This document shows positions 1 through 8,174 of a DNA stretch of 64,000 nucleotides, one piece after another; the stretch's first letter is position 1; each line of letters opens with the position of its first letter. This DNA is from Lagierella massiliensis (GTDB lineage: Bacteria; Bacillota; Clostridia; Tissierellales; Peptoniphilaceae), in NCBI RefSeq assembly GCF_001407835.1, contig NZ_CYUO01000004.1, forward strand, positions 138,739-202,738, read 5' to 3'. Made by a program: the position numbers and the translations under genes. The notes beneath the pieces are model-generated. The model did no database searches. It saw only the letters and a list, made by a program, of their open reading frames with translations, and had not been told where the DNA came from.

Positions 1-416
1 TTCTTGATGAAAATTTCGACGATATTGTATCAGTTTTAAAGTCTACATTTGGAATTCACGAAGTTTTTTTTATTACGACTGTGTTAGGATATGTTGATGG
101 CGGAGCTGTTCAAAAAAACACAAGTAAAGGTCCAGAGTTTAGACCTTCTTACTTAAACAAAGAACAACGCTCAATACTATATTCAATTTTATATGATATT
201 TATGGTGATGAGTTTATAGAAGGTCTAAACGATAGAGAATTTCAAAAAAATTGTATTGAAACTTTAAAAGATTATGCTAACAGAGGATTAGAAATTCTTT
301 ATGAAGAAGTTTTTAAATATAATATAGAGAAAGGGGTTCTTTTGAAATCCCACAAAGATTATGATTTAGATTTACTAAAGTATTTTTATGAAAAAGTTAA
401 TGAAGTTCCATTTTAA
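1..416 (+). CDS. 3' end of an unrecognised gene (partial)
   Basis: An open frame is already running when the window begins (codons read from base 3) and ends at the TAA at 414-416, giving about 137 C-terminal residues. I do not recognise the family. The visible part is charged and mostly helical-looking, with no signal peptide, membrane segment or obvious catalytic motif. A GTG at 81 could be taken for a start, but the frame is open upstream of it and no ribosome site precedes it, so this is most likely the tail of a longer protein. The decayed insertion sequence begins three bases after the stop, so the C-terminus may have been reshaped by that insertion. Confidence 0.6.
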   Translation, partial: LDENFDDIVSVLKSTFGIHEVFFITTVLGYVDGGAVQKNTSKGPEFRPSYLNKEQRSILYSILYDIYGDEFIEGLNDREFQKNCIETLKDYANRGLEILYEEVFKYNIEKGVLLKSHKDYDLDLLKYFYEKVNEVPF

Positions 417-451
417 AATGGGACAAAAGAAACTGTTGATGTATTGATATG

Positions 452-486
452 TACCCTCTTTACTGGACAACCCAGTAAGGAGGGTA
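452..486 (+). promoter_or_regulatory. Hairpin covering the transposase ribosome site
   Basis: A 15-base stem (452-466 pairing with 472-486, one G-U pair, five-base loop) contains the AAGGAGGG Shine-Dalgarno of the IS3-type orfA whose ATG is at 492. Such hairpins in insertion sequences usually keep the ribosome site closed when transcription reads in from outside. That function is inferred here; the stem itself is plain in the sequence. Confidence 0.6.
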
Positions 487-491
487 TTTTT

Positions 492-708
492 ATGAAATAT
501 AGTTATGAATTAAAAAAGGAGTGCGTAGAGTCAGAGTCGTGCAGAGAAGGTAAATGGCCTTATACACCTGAAGAAGTTCATGGACCAGAAATTTTAAAAC
601 ATGGAAATCATATCAATTGGACACCTGATGAGAAATTAGAAATTGTATCTAAAGTGATAGCTGGAAAATCAATAAAGTCTACTGCAATAGAAAACGAAAT
701 TAATGAGA
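492..708 (+). pseudogene. IS3-family transposase OrfA remnant
   Basis: The ATG at 492 follows AAGGAGGG. The product begins MKYSYELKKECVE and continues with EGKWPYTPEEV, HGPEILKH and WTPDEKLEIVSKVIAGKSI, the typical helix-turn-helix OrfA of IS3-type elements. About 20 residues that normally lie between TPE and HGPE are missing, and a two-residue insertion disturbs the N-terminal helix. Near base 705 the frame runs into unrelated IS256 sequence. No OrfB is present. It is non-functional as a transposase. Confidence 0.7.
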
Positions 709-1081
709 GACTTAAAAACTGTATATAAGGCTTCTACAGAAGATTTAGCATTAAGTAATTTAGATATGTTTGAAGAGAATTGGGGTAAAAAAATACCCGA
801 TGTGCGTAAGTTCTTGGAAAAACAACTGGGCTGAATTATCAACATATTTCAAGTATCCAGAAGGAATAAGAAAGCTAATATACACAACAAATGCAATGGA
901 AAACTTCAATAGACAACTAAGGGAAGTAACTTAAAATAAAACCATCTTTCCAAATGACTATGCTCTGCAAAAAAGCTTGTATTTAGCAATGGTGGATGCT
1001 TCAAGCAAGTGGACAAGTAGAATACGCGGTTGGGATCAAATCTTATCGCAATTATCAATATTTTTTGAGGGGAGGTTTTAG
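709..1081 (+). pseudogene. IS256 (Mutator-type) transposase C-terminal remnant
   Basis: Read from 709, the sequence gives LKTVYKASTEDLALSNLDMF. After a frameshift near 800 it continues SSWKNNWAELSTYFKYPEGI and IRKLIYTTNAMENFNRQLR, ending in the usual C-terminus of an IS256-type transposase (RIRGWDQILSQLSIFFEGRF, stop at 1079-1081). An in-frame TAA at 932-934 replaces what is normally a lysine codon (context REVT-stop-NKTIFPND). With the 5' two thirds missing, a frameshift and a nonsense codon, this is clearly dead. It is useful as a marker of past IS256 activity. Confidence 0.85.
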
Positions 1082-1321
1082 ATAAGTTAAAAACATAGTT
1101 AAAAGCAGCTGCAAATTTCTACAAAAAAATTTGACAGTTTATTAAAGTCGTGTAAAATTAAGACAAGCTCCATTCCTATAGGAATGGATAGGTATTGATA
1201 CATAAAAAAATGTATCAACCCTTACCCTTATACCAGGATTTAGGTTGATACACAAAATTATTTACAGAACCTTTAATTAATGTGTTCAGTTTTATGGGTA
1301 CACATCATTATTCGTACACCC
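1082..1321. other. Non-coding IS flank with palindromes
   Basis: No gene is seen. The stretch holds a perfect 18-base palindrome CCATTCCTATAGGAATGG (1170-1187), a hairpin with arms TTGATACAT and ATGTATCAA (1195-1218), and at 1281-1307 a smaller stem around AGTTTTATGGGTACACATCA. That 20-base string recurs exactly in the solo IS end near 18335-18354. These are probably terminal sequences of the two insertion elements. Confidence 0.5.
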
Positions 1322-1341
1322 CAACAGTTTCTTCTGTTCTT

Positions 1342-2661
1342 TTATTTCCTCTTTACAAGCACATTTGGCACTGTATAATATTTTCTTGCGCCAGAGATTA
1401 GACTCTCTTTTCCTATTCTTGTATATGGTGCGACAAATTCTTCGTCATATATAAACATTCCAAGTACTACGCCGAACTCGCCAACATGAAGTTGTCCTTC
1501 GCTATCAAATTCTACAAATTTTAGTGGGTCCATGTCGTAATATTCTTGGTAGATATAGTTTTTTCCAAGAATTTCTCTTAATATTTTTCCGTACTCTTCT
1601 TTTGAATGTTCTCTACCTGTATATATTCCTTGGGAAGCATAGGAGTCCATTGGTTTTAATATATAGTCGTCTTTATTATTTAAAACTTCATTAAAGTCTT
1701 CTTCTGTTTCAAACTTCAATGTCTTAGGTATGGACTTTTCTAAAAATTCAATTTCATCCTTTTTTAAAAAGGCTTTTGTTTCGTCCATTAGAAGTATTTC
1801 AAAAATAGGTTTAATATGCATCAGTTGTGATCTAAAGGAGCCAAGCATCATAAATGCATTGTCCATGTAGGCATCTATAAATGGTTCTACTGTGTCAATC
1901 TTATTCATTATTTCAACGGTGACAGCTCTTCTGTACACCAAGTCAACCACATAGTCGCCTTTGCATAGTTTACCATTTTTATATTCAAGATCTCTTATAT
2001 CTATGATTTCACAGTTAACTCCCGCTTCGATGTAGGCTTTTTTAAAGGCCTCAAATTCATAAGTTGTTCCAATGTCTAAAAAGTCTACAATTGCAACATT
2101 CGGTTTGCCCTCTTTGTTTCTATTATATATGTCTAATGACGCCTTAACCCAAGAGTTAATAAGGTCCACATTTACAAGTTCATACTCTTTTGAAAGTTTT
2201 TTCATTGCCAAGGTATCTAAAAGTATTTGACCGATTTCGTTGTCCTCGTTCATTGCAGAGGAACCATCTGTGTTAAACTCTACAAATTTAAATTTGTCCT
2301 TGGAGTTATAAAATATATCGTATCTACAAATTGGAACTGGAATGTCATAGCCAGGGTCGTGTAAAATTAATTCTTCAAGTTTTTTTGGAAAATTAAAAAG
2401 TTTTCTATATTCTTCGTCCTCTAAATAATGATTTGTAACACGCCTTGTAATTTGCATAAGTTTTGATGAGATGTCACTTAAGTTTTTTTTGGTGTCTTCA
2501 TCATAAAAAAGTCCTTGATATGTTACAGGTATAGGTTCTCCGTGGTAAATTGCATTGGAATGATTTACTCTGTCAACCATATTTAGGTAGTCGTTGTAGT
2601 ATTTATCTTTATATTTTTCAATTATTTCAAGGTATTTATCAAAATATTCTTGATTATACAA
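1342..2661 (-). CDS. Glutathionylspermidine-synthase-like ATP-grasp ligase
   Basis: This 439-residue protein resembles the circularly permuted ATP-grasp ligases (glutathionylspermidine synthase type). Visible support: FVEFNTDGSSAMNE at 126-139, a nucleotide/metal-site-like segment, and YILKPMDSYASQG at 333-345, the ATP-grasp lysine and loop. The start is TTG, directly after the TAA of the upstream glutamate-cysteine ligase, with a GGAGGA ribosome site inside that gene's last codons, so the two are translationally coupled. The context suggests it joins a further amino acid or amine to gamma-glutamylcysteine, acting as a non-canonical glutathione synthetase. The acceptor cannot be read from sequence. 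The stop lies two bases from an insertion-sequence end, so some C-terminal loss is possible. Confidence 0.65.
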   Translation of the reverse strand: MYNQEYFDKYLEIIEKYKDKYYNDYLNMVDRVNHSNAIYHGEPIPVTYQGLFYDEDTKKNLSDISSKLMQITRRVTNHYLEDEEYRKLFNFPKKLEELILHDPGYDIPVPICRYDIFYNSKDKFKFVEFNTDGSSAMNEDNEIGQILLDTLAMKKLSKEYELVNVDLINSWVKASLDIYNRNKEGKPNVAIVDFLDIGTTYEFEAFKKAYIEAGVNCEIIDIRDLEYKNGKLCKGDYVVDLVYRRAVTVEIMNKIDTVEPFIDAYMDNAFMMLGSFRSQLMHIKPIFEILLMDETKAFLKKDEIEFLEKSIPKTLKFETEEDFNEVLNNKDDYILKPMDSYASQGIYTGREHSKEEYGKILREILGKNYIYQEYYDMDPLKFVEFDSEGQLHVGEFGVVLGMFIYDEEFVAPYTRIGKESLISGARKYYTVPNVLVKRK

Positions 2662-3960
2662 TTAGTCCTCCAATCTTATTTTAAATCTGTCTATGGCTTT
2701 TAAAAGGCCCTCTTTCCTATAGATATTTTCAAAAATATCCCTTGGAGTCTTCTTATTTTCAACATATGGCTTTAGAGGTTTTAAATAAGGTTTATCCTCT
2801 TCATCAAGACCGTCCATGGCCATTTCGTAAAGTATATTTGAAAGTTCGCTTAGTGTCTTGCCAAGGTATTTTGCATCAAGGCCGCTTGATATAATATCTC
2901 TCTTTGCATTTATAGCTTCTTCATAGGTTGTACCTTTAGCAATTTCGTAAAGTTTTTTAAGATTTACATCTCTGTAGAAAAGTCCCTTTATTAATGCTGG
3001 CACTGTAAAGTTAAGAGGATATGGCGCGGCGTCAAACATTCTAACTTCGACATATTTTTTTACTCTGATGTCAGGAAATACTATTGATAGTGCGTGAAAT
3101 ATAAGTTCATCTGTAAGTTCTACACCTTCTTCAACAACTTCTCTTAAAGTCATATCTCCAGTAGAAACTGTCTTGCCATCTACATCTCTAAAGATGATTG
3201 GCGTATTATATATCTTTGTTGCATATTTTTCGTATGAAAAGTCTTCATCAAAACCTATTTTGAAAAGTCCAGACCTGTCTCTGTCTGTGTTTTCCCAAAT
3301 CTTTTGTCTAATGGTGTGTAATTTAGTAGGGTTTGATTGAAAAATATATGCATTGTCATACATCGCATAGAACACAGGAGTGAAGACACTTAATAGAAAA
3401 TATTTTAATTTAAAGTCTTCTTCGTCTTTATAATCTATGGCAGTTTGAACAGATGCAGTTCCCTTCATCATATTGTGGGCCATGTCCCCTTGCTTTTTAA
3501 AGTAGTTAAACATATGATCATATCTATGTTTAGGAAGAATTTTTATATCTTCAATCTTAGTAACTGGATGGTATCCAAGGGCTAATAGAGATTGATCCTT
3601 TTCATCCAAGTGCTTTAGTACATTAGGTATAAACTCCCTGTAAATTTTATCAAGCTCTCTTACAGTTTTTTGAGATTTTATGGCTATTTCAAATTGACTT
3701 CCAGGTTCTGTGCTAATATCTACAAGGGGAGAATCTAAAGTTAATATATAACCATCTTCCTCTCCAGCTTTAAAATCAAAATTATCCTTTAAATATTTAA
3801 GTGTTTCATTTACACCGCTTTCACCATAATAGCTAACGGAAGTTCCATCTTTATTGGAAACTGTAAAGTGTTCCATTTCAACGCCAACGGTGAAATCTTC
3901 TATTTTTTTCTCACCGGACTTTATGTAGTCGGTAATTTTTTGAATATTAACGTCTTTCAT
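2662..3960 (-). CDS. Glutamate-cysteine ligase (GCS2/plant-type clade)
   Basis: The 432-residue enzyme is expected to form gamma-glutamylcysteine from glutamate, cysteine and ATP, the first step of glutathione-type thiol synthesis, in the cytoplasm. Evidence: VGVEMEHF at 25-32 (the glutamate/ATP-site motif GxExE), STEPGSQFEIA near 98-108 and GDMAHNMMKGTASVQTAIDY near 158-177, all hallmarks of this fold. The ATG is preceded by AGGAGAG. The gene sits between ybaK (7 bases upstream) and the ATP-grasp ligase (coupled downstream). The three form one transcription unit read from about 4470. Confidence 0.85.
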   Translation of the reverse strand: MKDVNIQKITDYIKSGEKKIEDFTVGVEMEHFTVSNKDGTSVSYYGESGVNETLKYLKDNFDFKAGEEDGYILTLDSPLVDISTEPGSQFEIAIKSQKTVRELDKIYREFIPNVLKHLDEKDQSLLALGYHPVTKIEDIKILPKHRYDHMFNYFKKQGDMAHNMMKGTASVQTAIDYKDEEDFKLKYFLLSVFTPVFYAMYDNAYIFQSNPTKLHTIRQKIWENTDRDRSGLFKIGFDEDFSYEKYATKIYNTPIIFRDVDGKTVSTGDMTLREVVEEGVELTDELIFHALSIVFPDIRVKKYVEVRMFDAAPYPLNFTVPALIKGLFYRDVNLKKLYEIAKGTTYEEAINAKRDIISSGLDAKYLGKTLSELSNILYEMAMDGLDEEDKPYLKPLKPYVENKKTPRDIFENIYRKEGLLKAIDRFKIRLED

Positions 3961-3967
3961 AACTCTC

Positions 3968-4462
3968 CTACTTTTTTATATCATCAAATTTTGCATTTAT
4001 TAAACTTATTAAATCATCAGGTGCTATCTTTAATTGTACCCCTATTTTACCTCCCGAAACATATATGAAGTCCTTGTCCGATGCGGAAATATCAATAACC
4101 GTAGGGAATAGCTTCTTCATTCCAACAGGGGAACATCCACCTCTAATATAGCCTGTGGTCTTAAGCAGGTCCTTTAGATGAAGCATTTCAATCTTCTTTT
4201 CATCAACAGAAGTAGCTGCCTTTTTTAAATCAAGCTCTTTATTAACGGGAATAACGAAAACGTAATTTGAATTTTTCCCAGTTGTAACTAAAGTTTTAAA
4301 TACAAGATTTTCATCTTCATTAAGTTTTTTAGCCACGGACACTCCATCAATGTCCTCACCCGGCTCATAGGTAAAGTATTCAAAATCTATATTTTTTGAC
4401 TCTAACAATCTAATTGCATTTGTCTTTAACTTTTTAATAGTACCACCCTTTTCTATTAACAC
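3968..4462 (-). CDS. ybaK: Cys-tRNA(Pro)/Cys-tRNA(Cys) deacylase YbaK/EbsC
   Basis: This YbaK-fold editing enzyme hydrolyses cysteine mischarged on tRNA(Pro). The sequence shows the conserved lysine in VFKTLVTTGK (K56) and the substrate loop GGCSPVGMKK at 108-117; about 160 residues is normal for the family. The coordinate used is a GTG at 4462 with no ribosome site and only a few bases from a TATAAT-like -10 element. A Shine-Dalgarno-like AAGGGTGG lies further in, four bases before an ATT codon (isoleucine 9 in this numbering). Homologues start at about that point, so an ATT start is possible. It heads the gamma-glutamyl thiol operon. Confidence 0.85.
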   Translation of the reverse strand: MLIEKGGTIKKLKTNAIRLLESKNIDFEYFTYEPGEDIDGVSVAKKLNEDENLVFKTLVTTGKNSNYVFVIPVNKELDLKKAATSVDEKKIEMLHLKDLLKTTGYIRGGCSPVGMKKLFPTVIDISASDKDFIYVSGGKIGVQLKIAPDDLISLINAKFDDIKK

Positions 4463-4556
4463 TATTAATTATTATATCACTAATGTATAAATTATGACTT
4501 AGAAAGGGCTTATTGGGTAGATATAAGTAAAGATGATATTTAAAGAGGAGGTTTCT

Positions 4557-5309
4557 ATGAAAAATAAAATCAAAATTACATTTGTTCACCACAGCTGTTT
4601 TACAATCGAAACAGATAAATTCTTTTTCATTATCGACTACTTCAAAGGTGAATTGCCAAAGCCAAAAGAGGACAAGGAAACTATTTTTTTGGTGACACAT
4701 AGCCATAGTGACCACTTTTCAAAGGAAATCTTTAACTATGGAGACTTTAAGAAAAATGTATATATACTTTCAGAAGATTTGAAAGAGTTACCTAAGGAGG
4801 ACAAGGTAATATATTTAAAAAGTGACATAGAAGAAAAGAAGAAGATATTCTCCGAGCCAAATATATTTTTTATGAAGCCAGATGAAAAACTAAGCTATCA
4901 CAACATCGACTTTTATACATTTGGTTCTACGGATAAGGGCGTATCATATTTAATAGAACTTCCATTTATGACGATCTTTCACGCTGGAGACTTAAACAAC
5001 TGGGTATGGCCAGAGGACTCGCAAATTGAAAGAGAGAAGATGAAGAGAGATTTTGAAAGGGAAATAAATAAAATTCACACAGACATAGACCTGTCATTCT
5101 TTCCAGTGGACCCAAGACTAAAGGAGAACTACGACCTGGGAGTGTCTTACTTTTTAGAACAAATCGCACCAGACTATGTGTTACCAATGCATCTATGGAA
5201 CGACTTTGAGTTTTCAAAAAAGTTTAAAGAGGATTACAAAGACTCTTACAGCAGTATTTTTGAAATTGAAAAAGACGGACAGAGTTTTGAAATATGTATA
5301 GAAGAATAA
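4557..5309 (+). CDS. Metallo-beta-lactamase-fold hydrolase
   Basis: A 250-residue cytoplasmic hydrolase of the metallo-beta-lactamase superfamily, UlaG/RNase Z-like branch. Metal-binding motifs visible: THSHSDHF at 47-54, HAGDLN at 142-147 and PMHLWN at 210-215, plus an N-terminal HHS, matching a short single-domain MBL protein. The ATG at 4557 is preferred over one 24 bases upstream because GAGGAGG lies just before it. The substrate is unknown. It is transcribed away from ybaK and ends at a strong bidirectional hairpin. Confidence 0.8.
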   Translation: MKNKIKITFVHHSCFTIETDKFFFIIDYFKGELPKPKEDKETIFLVTHSHSDHFSKEIFNYGDFKKNVYILSEDLKELPKEDKVIYLKSDIEEKKKIFSEPNIFFMKPDEKLSYHNIDFYTFGSTDKGVSYLIELPFMTIFHAGDLNNWVWPEDSQIEREKMKRDFEREINKIHTDIDLSFFPVDPRLKENYDLGVSYFLEQIAPDYVLPMHLWNDFEFSKKFKEDYKDSYSSIFEIEKDGQSFEICIEE

Positions 5310-5310
5310 A

Positions 5311-5343
5311 AAATTGGCTTATCGAAAGATAGGCCAATTTTTA
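5311..5343. terminator. Bidirectional intrinsic terminator
   Basis: A 13-base stem (5311-5323 with 5328-5340, one G-U pair) closes a GAAA loop, with A-run and T-run on its sides. It serves the MBL gene and the converging small membrane-protein gene. Confidence 0.85.
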
Positions 5344-5589
5344 TATAATACGCTTAATTAGTAAAAGTGCACAAAGTAAAAATAAGATTAAATTTCCAAT
5401 GGGAAGTATAAGATTTGATTTTGATTTTGTCTTCCTATATTCTTGATAGTCTACAAAACCATTTATTATAAGCACAACTGCAAGTAGCCCCATAAATAAA
5501 TTTTGACTAACTGGAACTTTTAAAAAGAATAGAACCAAGTAGGTTACAGTTACAACAACAAGTATTATATTAAGAATTTTTTTCATCAC
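5341..5589 (-). CDS. Small membrane protein, unknown function
   Basis: This 82-residue protein is almost wholly hydrophobic: a first membrane segment at about 4-24, a second at about 29-46, a short charged loop DYQEYRKTKSKSN, and a third segment at about 60-80 ending in KRII. AAGGAGGG precedes the ATG with good spacing, so the gene looks real. I do not recognise a named family. It probably sits in the cytoplasmic membrane with three passes. It converges with the MBL gene on a shared terminator. Confidence 0.65.
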   Translation of the reverse strand: MMKKILNIILVVVTVTYLVLFFLKVPVSQNLFMGLLAVVLIINGFVDYQEYRKTKSKSNLILPIGNLILFLLCALLLIKRII

Positions 5590-5632
5590 GCCCTCCTTTT
5601 TTTCATTATAATATATGTAATTTCTAAAATAA

Positions 5633-5666
5633 AGAAAAAAAGACTCATCCCATGGGACAAGTCTTA
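5633..5666 (-). terminator. Intrinsic terminator
   Basis: On the minus strand a 12-base stem (two wobble pairs, ATG loop) spans 5640-5665 and is followed by seven T. It ends the YkvA-family gene. Confidence 0.8.
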
Positions 5667-5670
5667 AAAT

Positions 5671-6057
5671 TTATTCGCTTTTACTACCATCTTTCCAAGT
5701 ACGATATTTATCAAGTTCTTGTCTTATCTTCTTTATCATATAAGTGAATACTGCCAAGTCATCTAAAAATCCGACTCCTAATAAAAAGTCTGGAACTAAA
5801 TCCATTGGATTTAAAAGATATAGAAGTGAACCGATTATTAAAAGTAGAGAAGTCTTCGAAACTTTTTTGTAATTCCCATGTAGGTAGTCTCCTACTAAAC
5901 TAAAAACTGTTCCCAAATCTGCCTTTATTTCATCAAATTCTCCAATACCTTCTGCCTTTGACATCGATCTTGTGAAAAGATTAAAAAATCTATGCTTATT
6001 ATTTAAAATTCTATTTGATTTACCCATAAGACCGTCTAAAATTCTTTTTGCGTTCAT
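5671..6057 (-). CDS. YkvA/DUF1232-family membrane protein
   Basis: A 128-residue protein with the DUF1232 signature LLNPMDLVPDFL followed by GVGFLDDLAVF at about 81-104. One hydrophobic segment precedes it (SLLLIIGSLLYL, about 70-81). The N-terminal half is basic and helical. The family is widespread and linked to the membrane, but its biochemical role is not settled. The start follows AAGGAGG. It is a single gene, divergent from the M20 amidohydrolase, with its own terminator. Confidence 0.85.
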   Translation of the reverse strand: MNAKRILDGLMGKSNRILNNKHRFFNLFTRSMSKAEGIGEFDEIKADLGTVFSLVGDYLHGNYKKVSKTSLLLIIGSLLYLLNPMDLVPDFLLGVGFLDDLAVFTYMIKKIRQELDKYRTWKDGSKSE

Positions 6058-6121
6058 TTTTGCCTCCTTATTGAATTAACTTAAGATTTGTTCTTACATT
6101 ATATACCCGTTTTTAATAAGA

Positions 6122-6130
6122 TGATACAAT
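6122..6130 (+). promoter_or_regulatory. Extended -10 promoter for the amidohydrolase
   Basis: TGATACAAT matches an extended -10 element (TG, one base, then TACAAT), 27 bases before the ATG. No good -35 is seen, which is usual for extended -10 promoters. Confidence 0.5.
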
Positions 6131-6157
6131 TATGTTAGGAAATGCTAAGGAGAAATT

Positions 6158-7333
6158 ATGGAAAATAAAATTTTAAGCCTTGCAAAGGGCGTGGAAAAAT
6201 ATATTATTAAACACAGGAGACAGCTTCATAAAATTCCAGAACTTCATTTAGAACTACCAAAGACTTTAAAATATATTACAGATGAACTTGATAGACTTGA
6301 AATTAACTACGAAGTCTACGAAGAGATTTCTTCAGTAGTTGCAGTTATAGACGGAAGAGAAAAAGGAAAGACAATTGCAATAAGATGTGATATGGATGGA
6401 CTTCCAATAAAAGAAGAGACTGACCTTCCCTTTTCATCTACAAACGAAAACATGCACGCCTGTGGACATGATGGACATATGGCGGTGGTACTTGGGACAG
6501 CGAAACTTTTGGAAGAGAGAAAAAATAATTTCAAGGGCAGGGTTAAACTTATTTTTCAAGCTGGAGAAGAATATCCTGGAGGGGCAAAACCTCTAATTGA
6601 AAATGATGTATTAAGAGATGTTGATGCTATCATAGGAATGCACGCAGGTAATTTGAACAAAGATCTTCCAAAGGGCTGTATCGGTTTTAAACCTGGGGCG
6701 CTTATGGCTTCAATGGATAGGTTTTTGATAAAGATCATTGGCAAAGGTGGTCATGGAGCAAGCCCTGAAAATGCAGTTGACTCTATAAATATAGCCTGTG
6801 AAATAGTACAGTCCCTTAACAAGATACCATCAAGGGAAGTTTCTTCAACAGAACCTGCAATACTTTCAGTTACAAGGATTAATGGTGGAGTAAATCAAAA
6901 TGTATTGCCAGATGTAGTTGAAATTGAGGGAACTTGTCGAAGCACTTCAGAACAGGTTCGTCTGCTTATGTATAGACGAATTGGAGAAGTGTCAAATGCT
7001 ATTGCAAATGTTTATGGAGCAAAAGTGGAGTATCAATATGACTTTAAATACCCTGCAGTTATAAATGATGAAGAGTTTACAGAATTTGCAATAGAAAAAA
7101 CGAAGAAAGTTATAGATAAAGACAGGATAAAGATATTAAAAAAGCCAGTTATGTCTTCAGATGATATGGCATTTTATTTAAATGAGATACCTGGAACCTA
7201 TTTCTTTTTATCGAATCCTAAGTGGGAAGAAAATCCGCACCCTCACCACAATAGCAAGTTTGATATTGATGAAGAGCTTTTATATCTACCAGTAGCAGTG
7301 TATCTAAATATTGTAAAGGAATTTTTAAAATGA
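6158..7333 (+). CDS. M20 family amidohydrolase
   Basis: A 391-residue zinc-dependent amidohydrolase of the M20D type (hippurate hydrolase, N-acyl-amino-acid and IAA-amino-acid hydrolase relatives). It would cleave an acyl-amino acid or a terminal amide in the cytoplasm. Motifs: RCDMDGLP at 76-83, HACGHDGHM at 100-108, GEEYPGGA at 136-143 and a late HPHHN metal ligand segment; length is typical. Its stop overlaps the start of the CPBP protease by four bases (ATGA), so the two are co-translated. The exact substrate cannot be assigned. Confidence 0.9.
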   Translation: MENKILSLAKGVEKYIIKHRRQLHKIPELHLELPKTLKYITDELDRLEINYEVYEEISSVVAVIDGREKGKTIAIRCDMDGLPIKEETDLPFSSTNENMHACGHDGHMAVVLGTAKLLEERKNNFKGRVKLIFQAGEEYPGGAKPLIENDVLRDVDAIIGMHAGNLNKDLPKGCIGFKPGALMASMDRFLIKIIGKGGHGASPENAVDSINIACEIVQSLNKIPSREVSSTEPAILSVTRINGGVNQNVLPDVVEIEGTCRSTSEQVRLLMYRRIGEVSNAIANVYGAKVEYQYDFKYPAVINDEEFTEFAIEKTKKVIDKDRIKILKKPVMSSDDMAFYLNEIPGTYFFLSNPKWEENPHPHHNSKFDIDEELLYLPVAVYLNIVKEFLK

Positions 7334-8145
7334 AACTAACTAAGTCAAGAGCATTATTGCTTTCGTTCTTTGCAGTAACTTTTTATGATTTATTTTTTAT
7401 GCTTTGTTTCAGCATAATCGAAATTGCAGGACCAATTTTTCAATATAACTACGAGAGCTTAGTCGACAGTCACTATATGCTATTAGATAGCCTTTGTTGC
7501 ATTTTAATTTTACCTATATATGTCTATATCTACAAAAGAAGGGTAGAAAAAGATTATGTTAAGGGAAAAATTTCAATTTTAAAAGCGACTATTATATCAA
7601 TTGGATGTGGAGGAATCTCAACAATATGGATGATGATACTCGGATATATGGCAGAGATAAATCCTAAGATAGACGATCTATTCAAAGATTTTGGTGAAAG
7701 TTGGGGTGAAGTTCTAAATACAAATTATATTTGGATACTATTGTCGGTGGTTATTCTTGGACCGATTATTGAAGAACTTATTTTTAGAGGAATTTTAATA
7801 AATATTTTAAAGAAACCATTTGGGAAAGTCACAGCTATCATATTACAGGCTATTTTCTTTGGACTATGGCACAGAGATCCTGTTCAGATGGTCTACACAT
7901 GTATATTTGGAATATTTTTAGGAGTTATTTATCTTCGTACAAATAGACTTCGATATCCCATATACATGCACATTATAAATAACTTGACCAACTCTCTTCC
8001 AGAAGGACAAATTTTTGAAGATTTTTACTCTTTAATTACAATAATCTCCTTGATTTTAGTTTTGCCTGCAGTTATATTAGTGATTAAAAGGGGTAAGAAT
8101 GAGTTGTATATAAAAGAAATAGAAGAATCGCAAAGTATAAATTGA
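7330..8145 (+). CDS. CPBP-family intramembrane metalloprotease
   Basis: This 271-residue polytopic protein has about seven to eight hydrophobic segments and the three CPBP (Abi/Rce1-type) motifs: EELIFRG at 148-154, FGLWH at 177-181 and HIINNLTN near 214-221. Relatives are membrane glutamic or metal proteases, some used in bacteriocin self-immunity or prenyl-protein processing. Here it is coupled to the M20 amidohydrolase by an ATGA overlap, which may mean joint peptide processing, but that is inference. Confidence 0.85.
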   Translation: MKLTKSRALLLSFFAVTFYDLFFMLCFSIIEIAGPIFQYNYESLVDSHYMLLDSLCCILILPIYVYIYKRRVEKDYVKGKISILKATIISIGCGGISTIWMMILGYMAEINPKIDDLFKDFGESWGEVLNTNYIWILLSVVILGPIIEELIFRGILINILKKPFGKVTAIILQAIFFGLWHRDPVQMVYTCIFGIFLGVIYLRTNRLRYPIYMHIINNLTNSLPEGQIFEDFYSLITIISLILVLPAVILVIKRGKNELYIKEIEESQSIN

Positions 8146-8170
8146 TTCAAAGTGTATGATAATATATAAT
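8142..8170 (+). promoter_or_regulatory. Promoter of the manganese riboswitch
   Basis: TTGATT (8142-8147), a 17-base spacer and a perfect TATAAT (8165-8170). The predicted start, near 8177, falls exactly at the 5' edge of the riboswitch. Confidence 0.8.
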
Positions 8171-8174
8171 AGTT

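Larger units (their letters stand above)
420..1339. mobile_element. Decayed composite insertion sequence
   Basis: The element is bounded by imperfect inverted repeats: GGGACAAAAGAAACTGTTG at 420-438 and CAACAGTTTCTTCTGTTC at 1322-1339. Inside are a broken IS3-type orfA, then a broken 3' end of an IS256-type transposase, then about 240 bases of non-coding DNA rich in palindromes. An IS3-type element apparently supplied the outer ends, and IS256 material was inserted or recombined into it, with loss of most of both transposases. It cannot move by itself. The right inverted repeat lies two bases from the stop codon of the converging ATP-grasp gene. A related solo end lies at 18290-18376. Confidence 0.75.

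Noticed and set aside
1170-1218. CRISPR-like or tandem repeat
   Set aside because: Two different single palindromes only; no repeat-spacer regularity.
4434-4715. 93-residue minus-strand frame overlapping ybaK and the MBL gene
   Set aside because: Lies across a divergent promoter region and the MBL coding start, with no ribosome site.
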